Assembly: GCF_019244115.1 (NCBI RefSeq)
Contig: NZ_JAFATE010000221.1
Coordinates: 1 to 36,412, forward strand
Direction: 5' to 3'
Length of the DNA stretch: 36,412 nucleotides
Source of the DNA: Bradyrhizobium sp.
GTDB taxonomy: Bacteria > Pseudomonadota > Alphaproteobacteria > Rhizobiales > Xanthobacteraceae
Below the pieces are notes generated by a model, which was not told where the DNA came from, searched no databases, and saw nothing but the letters and a program-made list of their open reading frames with translations. Both the position numbers and the translations under genes were made by a program. Positions 1-9,386 of the stretch are shown here, one piece after another; the stretch's first letter is position 1; each line of letters starts with the position of its first letter.

Positions 1-1
1 T

Positions 2-496
2 TTGGCAGGTGGAATGTCGTTTTCGGCGATTGCCAAGGCTCTCAACCAGAAATTCGGGACCAGCTACACGCGCAACGCGGCGCTCAGCAGGAGCAAGCGC
101 ATGGGCCTGACCGGGCCAGCGCGGGCGGAGAAGCGGCCGGAGCGGATACTCGATGCCCAACCGGCGGGTCGGAAACGGTCCGGGACGGATGGGAAGGCCA
201 GGGAGGTTCTGATCCCGGAATCGCCCGCGCCGGCCTCCCCGGAGTCAGCCAAGCCGGTCAGGTTGCGCTGCATCGGGATCAGCCCGCGGCTGGTTTCACT
301 GCTCGAACTCAAGCCCGCCGACTGCCGGTACCCCTATGGCGGGGACAAGGAGGGGGAGCCGATCGTGTTTTGCGGCCATCCGCGGCGGGAGGGCTCGAGC
401 TATTGCACGCCGCATTTTCATCTGACGCAGGCGCCGGAGGCGCAGTCCGAGCGGCCGGCCGGCCGAGTCCTGCTGCGGCTCGTGGAAGCGGCCTGA
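2..496 (+). CDS. GcrA-family cell cycle regulator-like protein, 5' truncated by window edge
   Basis: MSFSAIAKALNQKFGTSYTRNAALSRSKRMGL resembles the GcrA N-terminal HTH (SASQIAxxLG..TRNAVIGKxHRLGL); the start is probably upstream of the window. Confidence 0.6.
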   Translation: MAGGMSFSAIAKALNQKFGTSYTRNAALSRSKRMGLTGPARAEKRPERILDAQPAGRKRSGTDGKAREVLIPESPAPASPESAKPVRLRCIGISPRLVSLLELKPADCRYPYGGDKEGEPIVFCGHPRREGSSYCTPHFHLTQAPEAQSERPAGRVLLRLVEAA

Positions 497-559
497 GCGC
501 GGTTTGGGCTCGCGATGTTTCGTGCCTCCATTTGGATCGATAGTTGCAAAGGAAAGAAC

Positions 560-1150
560 GTGACAAGGACCAGGCGTAACAAATCGTACCGGCTTTCGAA
601 GGTTCATGATCGGCGCGCGGGCGATCTGCCGCGCAATGCCGAAGTCGTCGCGGTTGAAGTGGATGATCCGCTGGCAGTCGAGCCCGGCGAGAAGATCGTG
701 GCGCTGCGGTCGATCCGCAACGATCCGCTGGGGCGGCTCCATTCACATCATCAGCTCGACGAGGCGCAGTTTCGGGCCGGGCGGGCCTTCCAGAGCGACT
801 GGGAACGGGCCGAGCGCGGGCCGCAGGCCGTTGATCCCGGTCGGGACTATGTCGACGGCGTGCAAGCGCGCGAGCCGGTCACCGACAGCCAGCGCAAGGC
901 CGTGCTGCGGCTCAATCGTGCGGAGCGCGAACTTGGCGCCGACGGCTCAGCCTTGGTGCATGATGTGCTGGTCAGGGGCATGACCATGGAACAGGTCGGG
1001 CAGCGGCGCGGCGTCGCCAGCCAGCGCTGGAAGGACTATTTTTCGCGGCGCTTTTGCGAGTGCCTCGACCGGCTGGCGCTGGTCTACGGTTTCGCGACCG
1101 ACAGGAAGCAGGGTCCGGTCACGGGTCCGGGGCGTTCTGGAGCGCCTTGA
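560..1150 (+). CDS. Hypothetical protein, possibly DUF6456-like
   Basis: Open frame with plausible GTG start at 560 preceded by AAAGGAAAG; the C-terminal half (ELGADGSALVHDVLVRGMTMEQVGQRRGVASQRWKDYFSRRFCECLDRLALVYG) resembles DUF6456-type helical regions. Confidence 0.55.
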   Translation: MTRTRRNKSYRLSKVHDRRAGDLPRNAEVVAVEVDDPLAVEPGEKIVALRSIRNDPLGRLHSHHQLDEAQFRAGRAFQSDWERAERGPQAVDPGRDYVDGVQAREPVTDSQRKAVLRLNRAERELGADGSALVHDVLVRGMTMEQVGQRRGVASQRWKDYFSRRFCECLDRLALVYGFATDRKQGPVTGPGRSGAP

Positions 1151-1763
1151 CGCGTTCCCTTGCCGTTTTCAGATCGATGCCCTCGCGCACGCGCAGCATC
1201 GATACCGCATCGATGATGCGGCCCTCTTTCACAAGCATGTGGATGGGATCCGCGGCGGCCGGACGTCGCCTGTCAACGAAGATCGCATCAAGCACGGCCT
1301 CGCGCATCGCCTCATAACGTTCTCGGCTCGGTTCGTAACCTGTCGTCAAAGGCACGGCCGCCGATTTCGTCATCAAGCCTAACCGGCAGGAGGGCGCAGC
1401 CGGATCGTCAGGCATTGGCTCGGTTTCGACCCTGGCGTCGATGATGTCGTCGAAGCCGAGCTGCATCCGCGTCAGCCGCAGCACATCAAGCCTGCGTATG
1501 ACACAGGTGCGCGCAACCTTGTCAAAGGCCACGTCGGTCGCACGGAGAAACGCCAGTGCAAAGATGACGAACAGCCCTGCGGAAACCAGCAAGCCGGGCT
1601 CGCGATCGCGGACCACACCGAACCCGAGGAGCGCGGCGGCGGCGAGGAAAATCGCCGACAGCCAGAGCGTCCGATCACGAAGCGCAAGACGTGAAGGTGT
1701 ATCTTCCGAAATCCGCATTGTCGGCTTGGTGCAGCGGTGATTTCCGAGAACCGGCGAAAGCAA
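1119..1763 (-). CDS. Hypothetical membrane protein
   Basis: 214-aa ORF with two hydrophobic helices (LWLSAIFLAAAALLGFGVV, LLVSAGLFVIFALAFL); the start may be internal. Confidence 0.6.
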   Translation of the reverse strand: MLSPVLGNHRCTKPTMRISEDTPSRLALRDRTLWLSAIFLAAAALLGFGVVRDREPGLLVSAGLFVIFALAFLRATDVAFDKVARTCVIRRLDVLRLTRMQLGFDDIIDARVETEPMPDDPAAPSCRLGLMTKSAAVPLTTGYEPSRERYEAMREAVLDAIFVDRRRPAAADPIHMLVKEGRIIDAVSMLRVREGIDLKTARERVKALQNAPDP

Positions 1764-1901
1764 CCCGATTTAGCATGACGTGATTCGCGAAGAAATGCGG
1801 ACCGCAACTCATGCTTACGAAGGCCTTGAAGGAATGCCCCGGGCGGACAACGAAGACAACGAAATCGCTTCCATTTTTCCGTGATATGATCAGAACGGTG
1901 C

Positions 1902-4226
1902 CTAGAACCCGCCGGCGCTGAAGCGAAGCGGCTGCACCACGTCATAGGCCGCCTTGGATAGCGGCACGGCATAATCGACCGTCAGCGGACCGAACGGCGA
2001 GGCCCAGGTCAGTCCGGCGCCGACCGACGAGCGGACGACGTTCTTGGACGCGATCAGCGCGCCCTGCGTCGGCCCGTTGTAGCCAAAGACGCTGCCGGCA
2101 TCGACAAAGACCGAGCCTCGCAGGCCATATTCCTGCGGAATGCCGGGAATCGCGCTCTGCAGTTCCGCCGTAGTCGCCCAATACATGCTGCCGCCGACAT
2201 TATCCATCGTCGAGCCGGGGGTGAGGTCGCGCGGTCCGATGCCGTTGACCGCGAAACCGCGCACCAGGTTCGGGCCGCCAAAGAAACTGTTCAGCAGCGG
2301 CACCTGCTGGCCGCCCCAGCCGGTGATGTAGCCGCCTTGGCCGCGGACCATCGCAGTCAGGTCACTGTTGATCGACTTGTAATAACGCAGGTCCTCCGTC
2401 GTCCGCAGGAATTTGACGTCACCGCCGAGGCCGGCGAGATCCTGCTGCAACTGGGAATGGAAGCCATCCCTCGGCAGCTTCTTGTTGTCGAGCGTGCTGT
2501 AGGTGACGGTACCGCCGATCGACGATACGAGCTGCGGCCCTGCCGCTGCGGCCTGGCGGATCGGTAAGGACACCGCGGCTGCGTTGACGGTTGGTGGGAG
2601 CGTGACGTTCTGGTCGTAAAGCGAATAGCGCCACAGCACGCTGGTCTGTTCGGTGAGCGGCGTGCCGAGCGAGAGCGCCCCGCCGTAAGTCGTGGTGCCG
2701 TAGGATTGATAGGGACTGACCAGCGCCTGCCTGCCGTACAGTTCGACGCCGGCCGCCATGCGCGTGCCGGCGAAATAGGGCTCCGACGCAGAGAGGTCGA
2801 TGCCGCGCGTGTATTGGCCGTAGGTCACGGCGGCCTGGACGCTGTTGCCGCTGCCATAGAAATTGCGCTCGCTGACCTTGACCTCGCCGAGCCATCCATC
2901 CTGGGTCGAGTATCCGCCGGACACGTTGAAGTCACCGGTCGACTGATCGACCGTCTCGACCTCGAGGATCACCCGATCGGGCGACGAGCCGGGCCTCGTC
3001 GTGATCTTGACGGTCTTGAAATAGTTCAGATTCTTCAGCCGGCGTTCGGCGCGGTCGATCAGCGTCTTGTTGTAGGCATCGCCTTCGCTGAGGTCGAACT
3101 CGCGCCGGATCACATAGTCCCGCGTCCTGGTGTTGCCATGGATCTCGATGCGCTCGACATAGGTCCGCTGACCCTGGTTGATCGTAAAGGCAACGTCGAT
3201 GCGTTGCGTTGCGGAATCACGGGTCAGGCGGGGTTCGGCATTAGCAAAGGGATAACCGAGCTTGGCCATCTCGGTCGCCAGCGCGTCGTTCGACTTGTCC
3301 AGCGCGCTGCCGTCGAAAAGCGCCCCGCTGCGCACCACCGGCACGCCGCGAAGCTTGTCCGGATCGAGCCCGGGCACGTCGCTGGCGACGCTGATGCCGC
3401 CGAAATGATAGAGCGGGCCCTCATCGATCGAGAAGGTCAGCGCAAAACTCTTGGTGGCCGGATCGTATTCGACAACGGGAGCGGCCACGCTTGCGTCGGC
3501 GTAGCCATGGTTGCGATAATAGAGGCGGATCTGCTCGCGATCCAGCTCGACCTGGTCGGGATCATAGACGTCACCGCCCATCAGAAAGCTCAGCATCGAG
3601 CTGGTGGACGTCTTGATGATGGCCTTCAGTTGGCGTTCGCCGAAAGCGCGATTGCCGACGAACGCGATCTTCCGCACCGTGGCCTTCTTGCCTTCGGTGA
3701 TGGTGTAGACAAGGTCGACGCTGTCGTTGCCGCGATCGATCACTTCGGGCACGACGATGACGTCGTCGCGCCCGACATGGCGATAGGCATCCATGATGCT
3801 GACGACGTCGGACTGCACGAAGGCGCGCTGCAGGCCGCCGCGCGCCTTCGCGCGAACCACCTTCGCAAGATCCTCGTCCTTGATCTTCTTGTTGCCCTCG
3901 AAGGCGACGCGGTTGACGAACTTTGCTTCGGTCAGGTGGACGACGAGGCGCGCGCCGGCGCGCTCGATCCGGACATCATCGAACTGGCCGGTCGCATACA
4001 AGTCCTTCAAGGCGGCATCGAGTGCCGCGGCATCATATTGTCCTGCCGGCGAGGCATGAAAGTACGATCGGACCGTATCGGGGTCGACGCGGCGGTTGCC
4101 TTCGACGGCGATGGCGTCGGCGGGCTCCCCCGCTGCCGCGCACACCGGCGTTGCCAGCATCCCGGCCGAGGCCGCAACGAGCACCAGCATCGCAAACCTG
4201 TCTATCCCCCGTCGGCGGCCCGGCAT
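1902..4226 (-). CDS. bamA: Outer membrane protein assembly factor BamA (Omp85) homologue
   Basis: Signal peptide, successive POTRA-like repeats (IAVEGNRRVDPDTV, VAFEGNKKIKDEDL, IAFVGNRAFGERQL, IEIHGNTRTRDYVIRREF), NLVRGFAVNGIGPRD signature and C-terminal Phe; start chosen at MPGRRRGIDRF rather than the longest ORF. Confidence 0.93.
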   Translation of the reverse strand: MPGRRRGIDRFAMLVLVAASAGMLATPVCAAAGEPADAIAVEGNRRVDPDTVRSYFHASPAGQYDAAALDAALKDLYATGQFDDVRIERAGARLVVHLTEAKFVNRVAFEGNKKIKDEDLAKVVRAKARGGLQRAFVQSDVVSIMDAYRHVGRDDVIVVPEVIDRGNDSVDLVYTITEGKKATVRKIAFVGNRAFGERQLKAIIKTSTSSMLSFLMGGDVYDPDQVELDREQIRLYYRNHGYADASVAAPVVEYDPATKSFALTFSIDEGPLYHFGGISVASDVPGLDPDKLRGVPVVRSGALFDGSALDKSNDALATEMAKLGYPFANAEPRLTRDSATQRIDVAFTINQGQRTYVERIEIHGNTRTRDYVIRREFDLSEGDAYNKTLIDRAERRLKNLNYFKTVKITTRPGSSPDRVILEVETVDQSTGDFNVSGGYSTQDGWLGEVKVSERNFYGSGNSVQAAVTYGQYTRGIDLSASEPYFAGTRMAAGVELYGRQALVSPYQSYGTTTYGGALSLGTPLTEQTSVLWRYSLYDQNVTLPPTVNAAAVSLPIRQAAAAGPQLVSSIGGTVTYSTLDNKKLPRDGFHSQLQQDLAGLGGDVKFLRTTEDLRYYKSINSDLTAMVRGQGGYITGWGGQQVPLLNSFFGGPNLVRGFAVNGIGPRDLTPGSTMDNVGGSMYWATTAELQSAIPGIPQEYGLRGSVFVDAGSVFGYNGPTQGALIASKNVVRSSVGAGLTWASPFGPLTVDYAVPLSKAAYDVVQPLRFSAGGF

Positions 4227-4462
4227 CTGGCGTTCGGTCCTTACGTATCCGTCCTCTGCCTGCACGGCGGGATCGAAGTGCCTGCACGGGGCGAAAAAAT
4301 GTCGGGCCGGGGGTGACTTGGGGGCGAATGACCAGCGCTGCCACAATTTTGACGCGAAGCCGCATTGGCCATTCCAAGAAATGTCGCATAGCCGCTGCAA
4401 ATGGCGTCTAGCGACATACCATTTCGTACGGGGGGGCCCGTGTCTGAACATGGGAGCATCAT

Positions 4463-5518
4463 ATGCGTTTCCCAGCGCTCGCCGCTGCCCTCCTGATCCT
4501 CATTCAGCCCGCGCGCGCGGCGGTCGATTCCCAGATCGATCCGCACACCTCGCTGGGCGTGGTGCAGCAGTGGATCTACAATTATCGGGCCAAGCCCGAT
4601 TATGCCCATGTGCCCGCGGCCGTGCGCGTGATGTTCCACTCGCAGACCTTTAAAGAGCCGGAGAACGCCGGAATCTATCTCGGCTTCATCGCCGGAGCGA
4701 TCGCGTCGAATCCGGCGAAGGCCGAGCAGCTGGTCAACAGCTTCTTCCCGGTGCCGCCGGAGGACGAGTGGGTCATCGTTCGCGCGATCGCCTATTCGTC
4801 TCTGCCTGAATGGCGCACGCTGCTGCGCAAAGTTACGCCAAAGATGCCTGGCCGAAAGGTGATGATCGACGCCTACCTCGACGGCACCTTGCCGATCCTG
4901 ACCGAGATCCGCCTGGAGGAGGAAAAGCCGGGCATGATGGACAAGCTGCGCGGCGCTTTCACGCGCAATCCCTTCGCCAAGGAGGAGAAGAAGCTCGACA
5001 CGAGCATCACTTATGCCGGTAACCAGGATCTGCTCGATACCCTGTGGGGATACTATTTCGCGACCGGCTCGCACGTGCCGATCATGCGCATCGTACAGAT
5101 GCTGCCTTGGTCCAAGAGCCGCGACACCGTCGACAAGCTGACCGTCGGCAGCATGGCGCGCTACACGCTGGCGAGCTATGCGGTGCGCGATGCGGAGCTG
5201 CGCGAGTTTCTGCGCAGCGAGCTTCCCCGGCAGCCCGATCCGATCAAGGCGCCGCTTGCCGAGGTGATCCAGGCGGCCGACACCGTTCAGCTCGGCGCTG
5301 TGCGCAAGGACGCGCTGGCCGCGGTGGACGAGTTGAAGACCAAGGGGTCGGATTCGCGCCGCAATCTCGACATGTGGGGTCAGGTCGGCGTCGGTGCGAT
5401 CGCGCTCGGCTGTGTCTCCGCGGCTGCGCTCGGCGCGGTCGCGGTCGGCATCCCCTGCGTGATCGGCGGCTCCGCGTCGCAGGGGCTGTTGTCGTTCTGG
5501 GAGAAGCAGCAGCAATAG
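4463..5518 (+). CDS. Secreted hypothetical protein
   Basis: 351-aa ORF with signal peptide (MRFPALAAALLILIQPARAA) and a C-terminal hydrophobic segment. Confidence 0.75.
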   Translation: MRFPALAAALLILIQPARAAVDSQIDPHTSLGVVQQWIYNYRAKPDYAHVPAAVRVMFHSQTFKEPENAGIYLGFIAGAIASNPAKAEQLVNSFFPVPPEDEWVIVRAIAYSSLPEWRTLLRKVTPKMPGRKVMIDAYLDGTLPILTEIRLEEEKPGMMDKLRGAFTRNPFAKEEKKLDTSITYAGNQDLLDTLWGYYFATGSHVPIMRIVQMLPWSKSRDTVDKLTVGSMARYTLASYAVRDAELREFLRSELPRQPDPIKAPLAEVIQAADTVQLGAVRKDALAAVDELKTKGSDSRRNLDMWGQVGVGAIALGCVSAAALGAVAVGIPCVIGGSASQGLLSFWEKQQQ

Positions 5519-5577
5519 CCGACATCAAATCGGCATGAAGTACAGGAGCGGTCTGGCTCATGTGCTAGGCTTTTCCG

Positions 5578-6255
5578 ATGAACTCTCTGTACAGGCAATC
5601 CTTCATCGGCCTTCTGGTCCTCTTTCTGGTGATGGCGTCCCTGATAGTCCTCGGCGCGGGAACGTTCCGCTACTGGCAGGCGTGGAGTTTTCTCACGATC
5701 TATTTCGCGGCCGCCTCCGCGATGACCGTCTACCTGATCCGGAACGACCCGGCATTGGCGGCGCGGCGGATGAGCGGAGGGCCGTGGGCGGAGCGCGAGC
5801 CGGCGCAAAAGATCATCATGTCGCTGGCGTCAGCTGGATTCATCGGTCTCATCGTTGTGCCGGCGATCGATCATCGCTTCGCCTGGTCGGACCTTCCGCT
5901 CTATGCAGTCGTGATGGGCAATGGGCTCATTTTGCTCGGCTGGCTCGGCATCTTCTTCGTGTTCAGGGAAAACAGTTTTAGTTCCGCGACCATCGAGGTG
6001 TCGGCGGATCAGAGGGTCGTCTCGACTGGACCTTACGCCTGGGTTCGCCACCCGATGTATGCGGCCGGTCTCGTGATGCTGTTCGGCATTCCGGTTGCGC
6101 TCGGCTCGGCATGGGGTGTGCTCGTGGTCGTTGCGATGCTTCCAGCGCTGGTCTGGCGGCTGATGAATGAGGAGAATTTTCTCGCAAGGAATCTGCCGGG
6201 CTATCGCGCGTACCGGGACAGGGTGCGCTATCGGCTGGTGCCGCTGATCTGGTAG
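5578..6255 (+). CDS. Isoprenylcysteine carboxyl methyltransferase (ICMT)-family membrane protein
   Basis: Multi-TM protein with VVSTGPYAWVRHPMYAAGLVMLFG and a C-terminal Y..Y..RVRYRLVPLIW, typical of ICMT/PEMT-like families. Confidence 0.85.
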   Translation: MNSLYRQSFIGLLVLFLVMASLIVLGAGTFRYWQAWSFLTIYFAAASAMTVYLIRNDPALAARRMSGGPWAEREPAQKIIMSLASAGFIGLIVVPAIDHRFAWSDLPLYAVVMGNGLILLGWLGIFFVFRENSFSSATIEVSADQRVVSTGPYAWVRHPMYAAGLVMLFGIPVALGSAWGVLVVVAMLPALVWRLMNEENFLARNLPGYRAYRDRVRYRLVPLIW

Positions 6256-6416
6256 CCGCGCTTGCAGCGCCGGAGCGTCCGAGCATGACCGCCCATCCGA
6301 CGACGCACGCCGATAAGACAGCCGCATGACGGATCGTACCCCGGCACCTATTGCGCCCGACGCTGCACCGGGCGTAGTTTGCCACGCCAAGAGCGTCGGC
6401 CGCGTGATGCATCCAG

Positions 6417-7205
6417 TTGCTGACGGGCGGAGAATTGGAGGACTTGGTGGCACTCGTTGTCGTTTTGCTGATCCTGTTCTATCTGCTCGTCTCTGTTCGG
6501 ATCTTGAGACAATACGAACGCGGTGTCGTCTTTCTGCTCGGCCGTTTCGCCGGCGTTCGTGGACCGGGGCTGGCCCTCATTTTCGTCCCCATTCAGCAGA
6601 TGGTGCGGGTGTCCTTGCGCACGGTCACGATGCAGATCCCGTCGCAGAAGATCATCACCCGCGACAACGTCTCGATCGATATCGCCGCGGTCGCTTACTA
6701 CCACATCACCGACCCGGAAAAGGCCGTGATCGCCATCGAGAACGTCTACAATGCGATCAGCCAGATCAGCCAGACGACTGTGCGAAACGTGGTCGGACGT
6801 TTCAGTCTCGACCAGTTGCTGTCGGATACCGCCAGCATCAATGAACAGATCAAGAATGTGATCGATCTGCACACAGAGCCATGGGGAAGCCAGGTCACGG
6901 CGGTTGAGATCAAGGATATCACGCTGCCCGAGAACATGCAGCGTGCCATGGCCAGGGAGGCGGAAGCCGAGCGAGAACGCCGCGCCAAGATCGTCGCCGC
7001 GGAGGGCGAATATCAGGCCGCTGTGAAACTCGGCGAGGCTGCCGACATCATCGCGCAGCATCCGGTGGCCCTGCAGTTGCGCACCTTGCAGACTATGGCC
7101 GAGATATCGATCGAGAAGAATTCGACGATCATTTTCCCGGCCCAGTTTATGACCACGGTCCAGGAAGCGATTGCGGCGCTGTCGCGGGATACCGCGCAAA
7201 GGTAG
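6417..7205 (+). CDS. Slipin / stomatin-like SPFH-domain protein
   Basis: N-terminal TM then [68 protein letters not shown]. Confidence 0.92.
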   Translation: MLTGGELEDLVALVVVLLILFYLLVSVRILRQYERGVVFLLGRFAGVRGPGLALIFVPIQQMVRVSLRTVTMQIPSQKIITRDNVSIDIAAVAYYHITDPEKAVIAIENVYNAISQISQTTVRNVVGRFSLDQLLSDTASINEQIKNVIDLHTEPWGSQVTAVEIKDITLPENMQRAMAREAEAERERRAKIVAAEGEYQAAVKLGEAADIIAQHPVALQLRTLQTMAEISIEKNSTIIFPAQFMTTVQEAIAALSRDTAQR

Positions 7206-7264
7206 ATCTGCATGCCGGTGTGCGGAAAAGAATTGCCGAAGCAGAGGCCGTAAAAATCCGGGTC

Positions 7265-7498
7265 TTAAGAGATGCCGGCCTTGGTCTGGTTGGGATGCAC
7301 CGGCTCGCGGTGAATCTCGACGCCGGATTCGTCGATCACGACGATGAACAGCGCGCGATCGGTGATGCGGGGATCATGGCGAAGCCGTCGCGCCAGTTCC
7401 TTGCTGTGTTCGATCGCGCCGCTGGCAGTTGCGAATTCGAGCCCGGTCCTGTCCCGGCTCGGAATACCGTCCTTCATGTCAAAGTAATAGGTTCGCAT
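7265..7498 (-). CDS. DUF6894-like small protein
   Basis: MRTYYFDMKDGIPSRDRTGLEFATASGAIEHSKELARRLRHD...VVIDESGVEIHREPV resembles rhizobial DUF6894 proteins. Confidence 0.7.
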   Translation of the reverse strand: MRTYYFDMKDGIPSRDRTGLEFATASGAIEHSKELARRLRHDPRITDRALFIVVIDESGVEIHREPVHPNQTKAGIS

Positions 7499-7888
7499 CT
7501 TGATCCTTGCAGTCACCGATCCTGCAGGATGGAGAAGCGCGATACCATCGCGACTTCTGCAGCCCATCCACCCACCTCTATGTGAGTCGCATCCATTCGA
7601 CGCGACTTGCATGGAACAAGTTGTGAAATTCGGCAGGATCATGGCAACAAACGGTCGCGGCCGCTACCCGCTAACCGCAGACCGCCATTTTGCTCAGTTC
7701 TTGCCAGCCCGGCAGGTTTCCGGGCGGCCACGGGACTGACGACATGCGCTTCCGGGCAGGCAGGCCCCGTTTGCGCATGTCGTCATCAAAGCCACCCGCC
7801 AACCTGTTGAAGCCAGAGGAGCTTTGGATTTGACTTTCGCACCACGACATTTGTGGTGGACAGGGCAGCGAGCGTCAAACCCGCTCCG

Positions 7889-8074
7889 CTAGTTTGGCTT
7901 GCTGTGATGGTTGTTATTTGACATACTTACAACCTCCTCGGGTTCGGCGCGATCGATCTCGAGGCGGGCCATACGAAGTATCAAGGTCGCGGTTGTCAGG
8001 CCGAGGCTTTCGGCTTCGAGGGCGACACTGTCGACCTTTCGTGCAAGGCTCTCACGTCTGCTGAGAAATGCCAT
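7889..8074 (-). CDS. Small hypothetical protein
   Basis: 61-aa ORF with amphipathic composition; divergent from the next small ORF. Confidence 0.4.
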   Translation of the reverse strand: MAFLSRRESLARKVDSVALEAESLGLTTATLILRMARLEIDRAEPEEVVSMSNNNHHSKPN

Positions 8075-8099
8075 TAACGTTCCCTGTCAAAGGTGCGAG

Positions 8100-8285
8100 A
8101 TGAGCGATCCCACAATTATGGCGGAGCTGCACAACAGGCTCGGAGCCCCATCGAGCGAAGCAGTGGAATGCCTTCGGCTTCTGAAGGCATTCCTCAGGCT
8201 GAAGCCTCGCCAGCGATTCGAGGTCGTCGATCTGGTCGAGCGGCTTGCAGCTGGCGACCATGCCTCCGGCAAACCGCTGTCCTGA
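8100..8285 (+). CDS. Small hypothetical protein
   Basis: MSDPTIMAELHNRLGAPSSEAVECLRLLKAFLRLKPRQRFEVVDLVERLA, ATG at 8100. Confidence 0.5.
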   Translation: MSDPTIMAELHNRLGAPSSEAVECLRLLKAFLRLKPRQRFEVVDLVERLAAGDHASGKPLS

Positions 8286-8297
8286 TTCCGAATCTCG

Positions 8298-8621
8298 TCA
8301 CCCGCAGGCCGCAGCGGCGAGTGGCGGCCGCGTCGCGATCGCATAGATCGCTCCCCCCTCCAATGCTTCGGATTGATGAAGGGTCCCGGCCGGCAGCAGG
8401 ATCGTATCGCCGGCGCCGCAGATGCGTTCACCATCCTCCCATTTGAAAACCAGCTTGCCGCTGATGATGAGCAGGATCTCGTCGACCGGATGCGTGTGGT
8501 AATGATGCACCTTGCCGGCAGCATCCCTCTGCAGTTCGACCGAACCTTGCGTGGGAAGCAGGTCGAGGATGGCGGGATCGATCGAGAACTCGCTTCTGTC
8601 GGCTGGAATGATCGTGGTCAT
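8298..8621 (-). CDS. Cupin-domain protein
   Basis: HYHTHPVDEILLIISGKLVFKWEDGERICGAGDTILLPAGTLHQSE cupin motifs 1 and 2; start ATG overlaps the upstream stop (ATGA). Confidence 0.88.
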   Translation of the reverse strand: MTTIIPADRSEFSIDPAILDLLPTQGSVELQRDAAGKVHHYHTHPVDEILLIISGKLVFKWEDGERICGAGDTILLPAGTLHQSEALEGGAIYAIATRPPLAAAACG

Positions 8622-9373
8622 GCGGCCTCCTCCTTGTTCTCGATGTGATGGCATTTGTGTTGCGCAAGTCTCATGAACGGACACTTCGAGAGGCCTTCGT
8701 TGTCGTCGTACAGAAAGTATTGCTGGTACTCGCGCCCCTCATGATCGCCATACCGCCCCAGCAGGGGCGAGGGACTCGTGCCATCGAACGGAATGAGTCT
8801 CCTGCGAACCTCTGCGAATGCGGCCTCGGCCGTCTTTTCGGTGCCGAGTATCTTTTCAAAGACCCAACGGGGCTGAAAGGTCAGCATGAAGGCGCTGGAG
8901 CGCCGACTCTGCCGCAACACGTGAGCGGGTGTACTGCAGACCACGAAAATTGGTTCTCCGGCGAACGAGAATTCCCACAAGGGATCGTCGAGCTGCTGCG
9001 GTATCGCATCGGGCCAGGGGCTCTTGTCGATGCGCGCCAGCAAATCGAGCGTCAGCCACAGTTTCCGATAATACGCGTCCATCGCCTGCACAGGGCCCGG
9101 TCGGGTGAAGACCACGAGCGAGGTATTGGGGCCATGCGATCGGCACTCGGAAACGAACAGCGCGAGTTGCTCGCCGAGGATTTCAATATCAAAGGGGTCG
9201 AGAAACAGATAGCGCAGTTGGTCCTGACGGTAACCTGTCACGCCGAAGATGCACGGAAAGGGCCTCGCTTCACTCGACATCTGCGCTTCGAATTCGGAGA
9301 ACAGCACGCTCTGCCAGCTGCTGACGGCAAAATCGGCGTGAACCTCACCCTTCCGGCAATACAAACGCGGCAT
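8618..9373 (-). CDS. YqcI/YcgG family protein
   Basis: FPCIFGVTGYRQDQLRYLFLD, LVVFTRPG..., LWEFSFAGEPIFVVCSTPAHVLRQSRRSSAFMLTFQPRWVFEKI match the YqcI/YcgG pattern as I know it. Confidence 0.8.
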   Translation of the reverse strand: MPRLYCRKGEVHADFAVSSWQSVLFSEFEAQMSSEARPFPCIFGVTGYRQDQLRYLFLDPFDIEILGEQLALFVSECRSHGPNTSLVVFTRPGPVQAMDAYYRKLWLTLDLLARIDKSPWPDAIPQQLDDPLWEFSFAGEPIFVVCSTPAHVLRQSRRSSAFMLTFQPRWVFEKILGTEKTAEAAFAEVRRRLIPFDGTSPSPLLGRYGDHEGREYQQYFLYDDNEGLSKCPFMRLAQHKCHHIENKEEAA

Positions 9374-9386
9374 GCGGTCCCCTCCA

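Noticed and set aside
2706-4316. 536-aa plus-strand ORF antisense to bamA
   Set aside because: High-GC shadow ORF; the minus strand encodes a clear, full-length BamA with all signatures.
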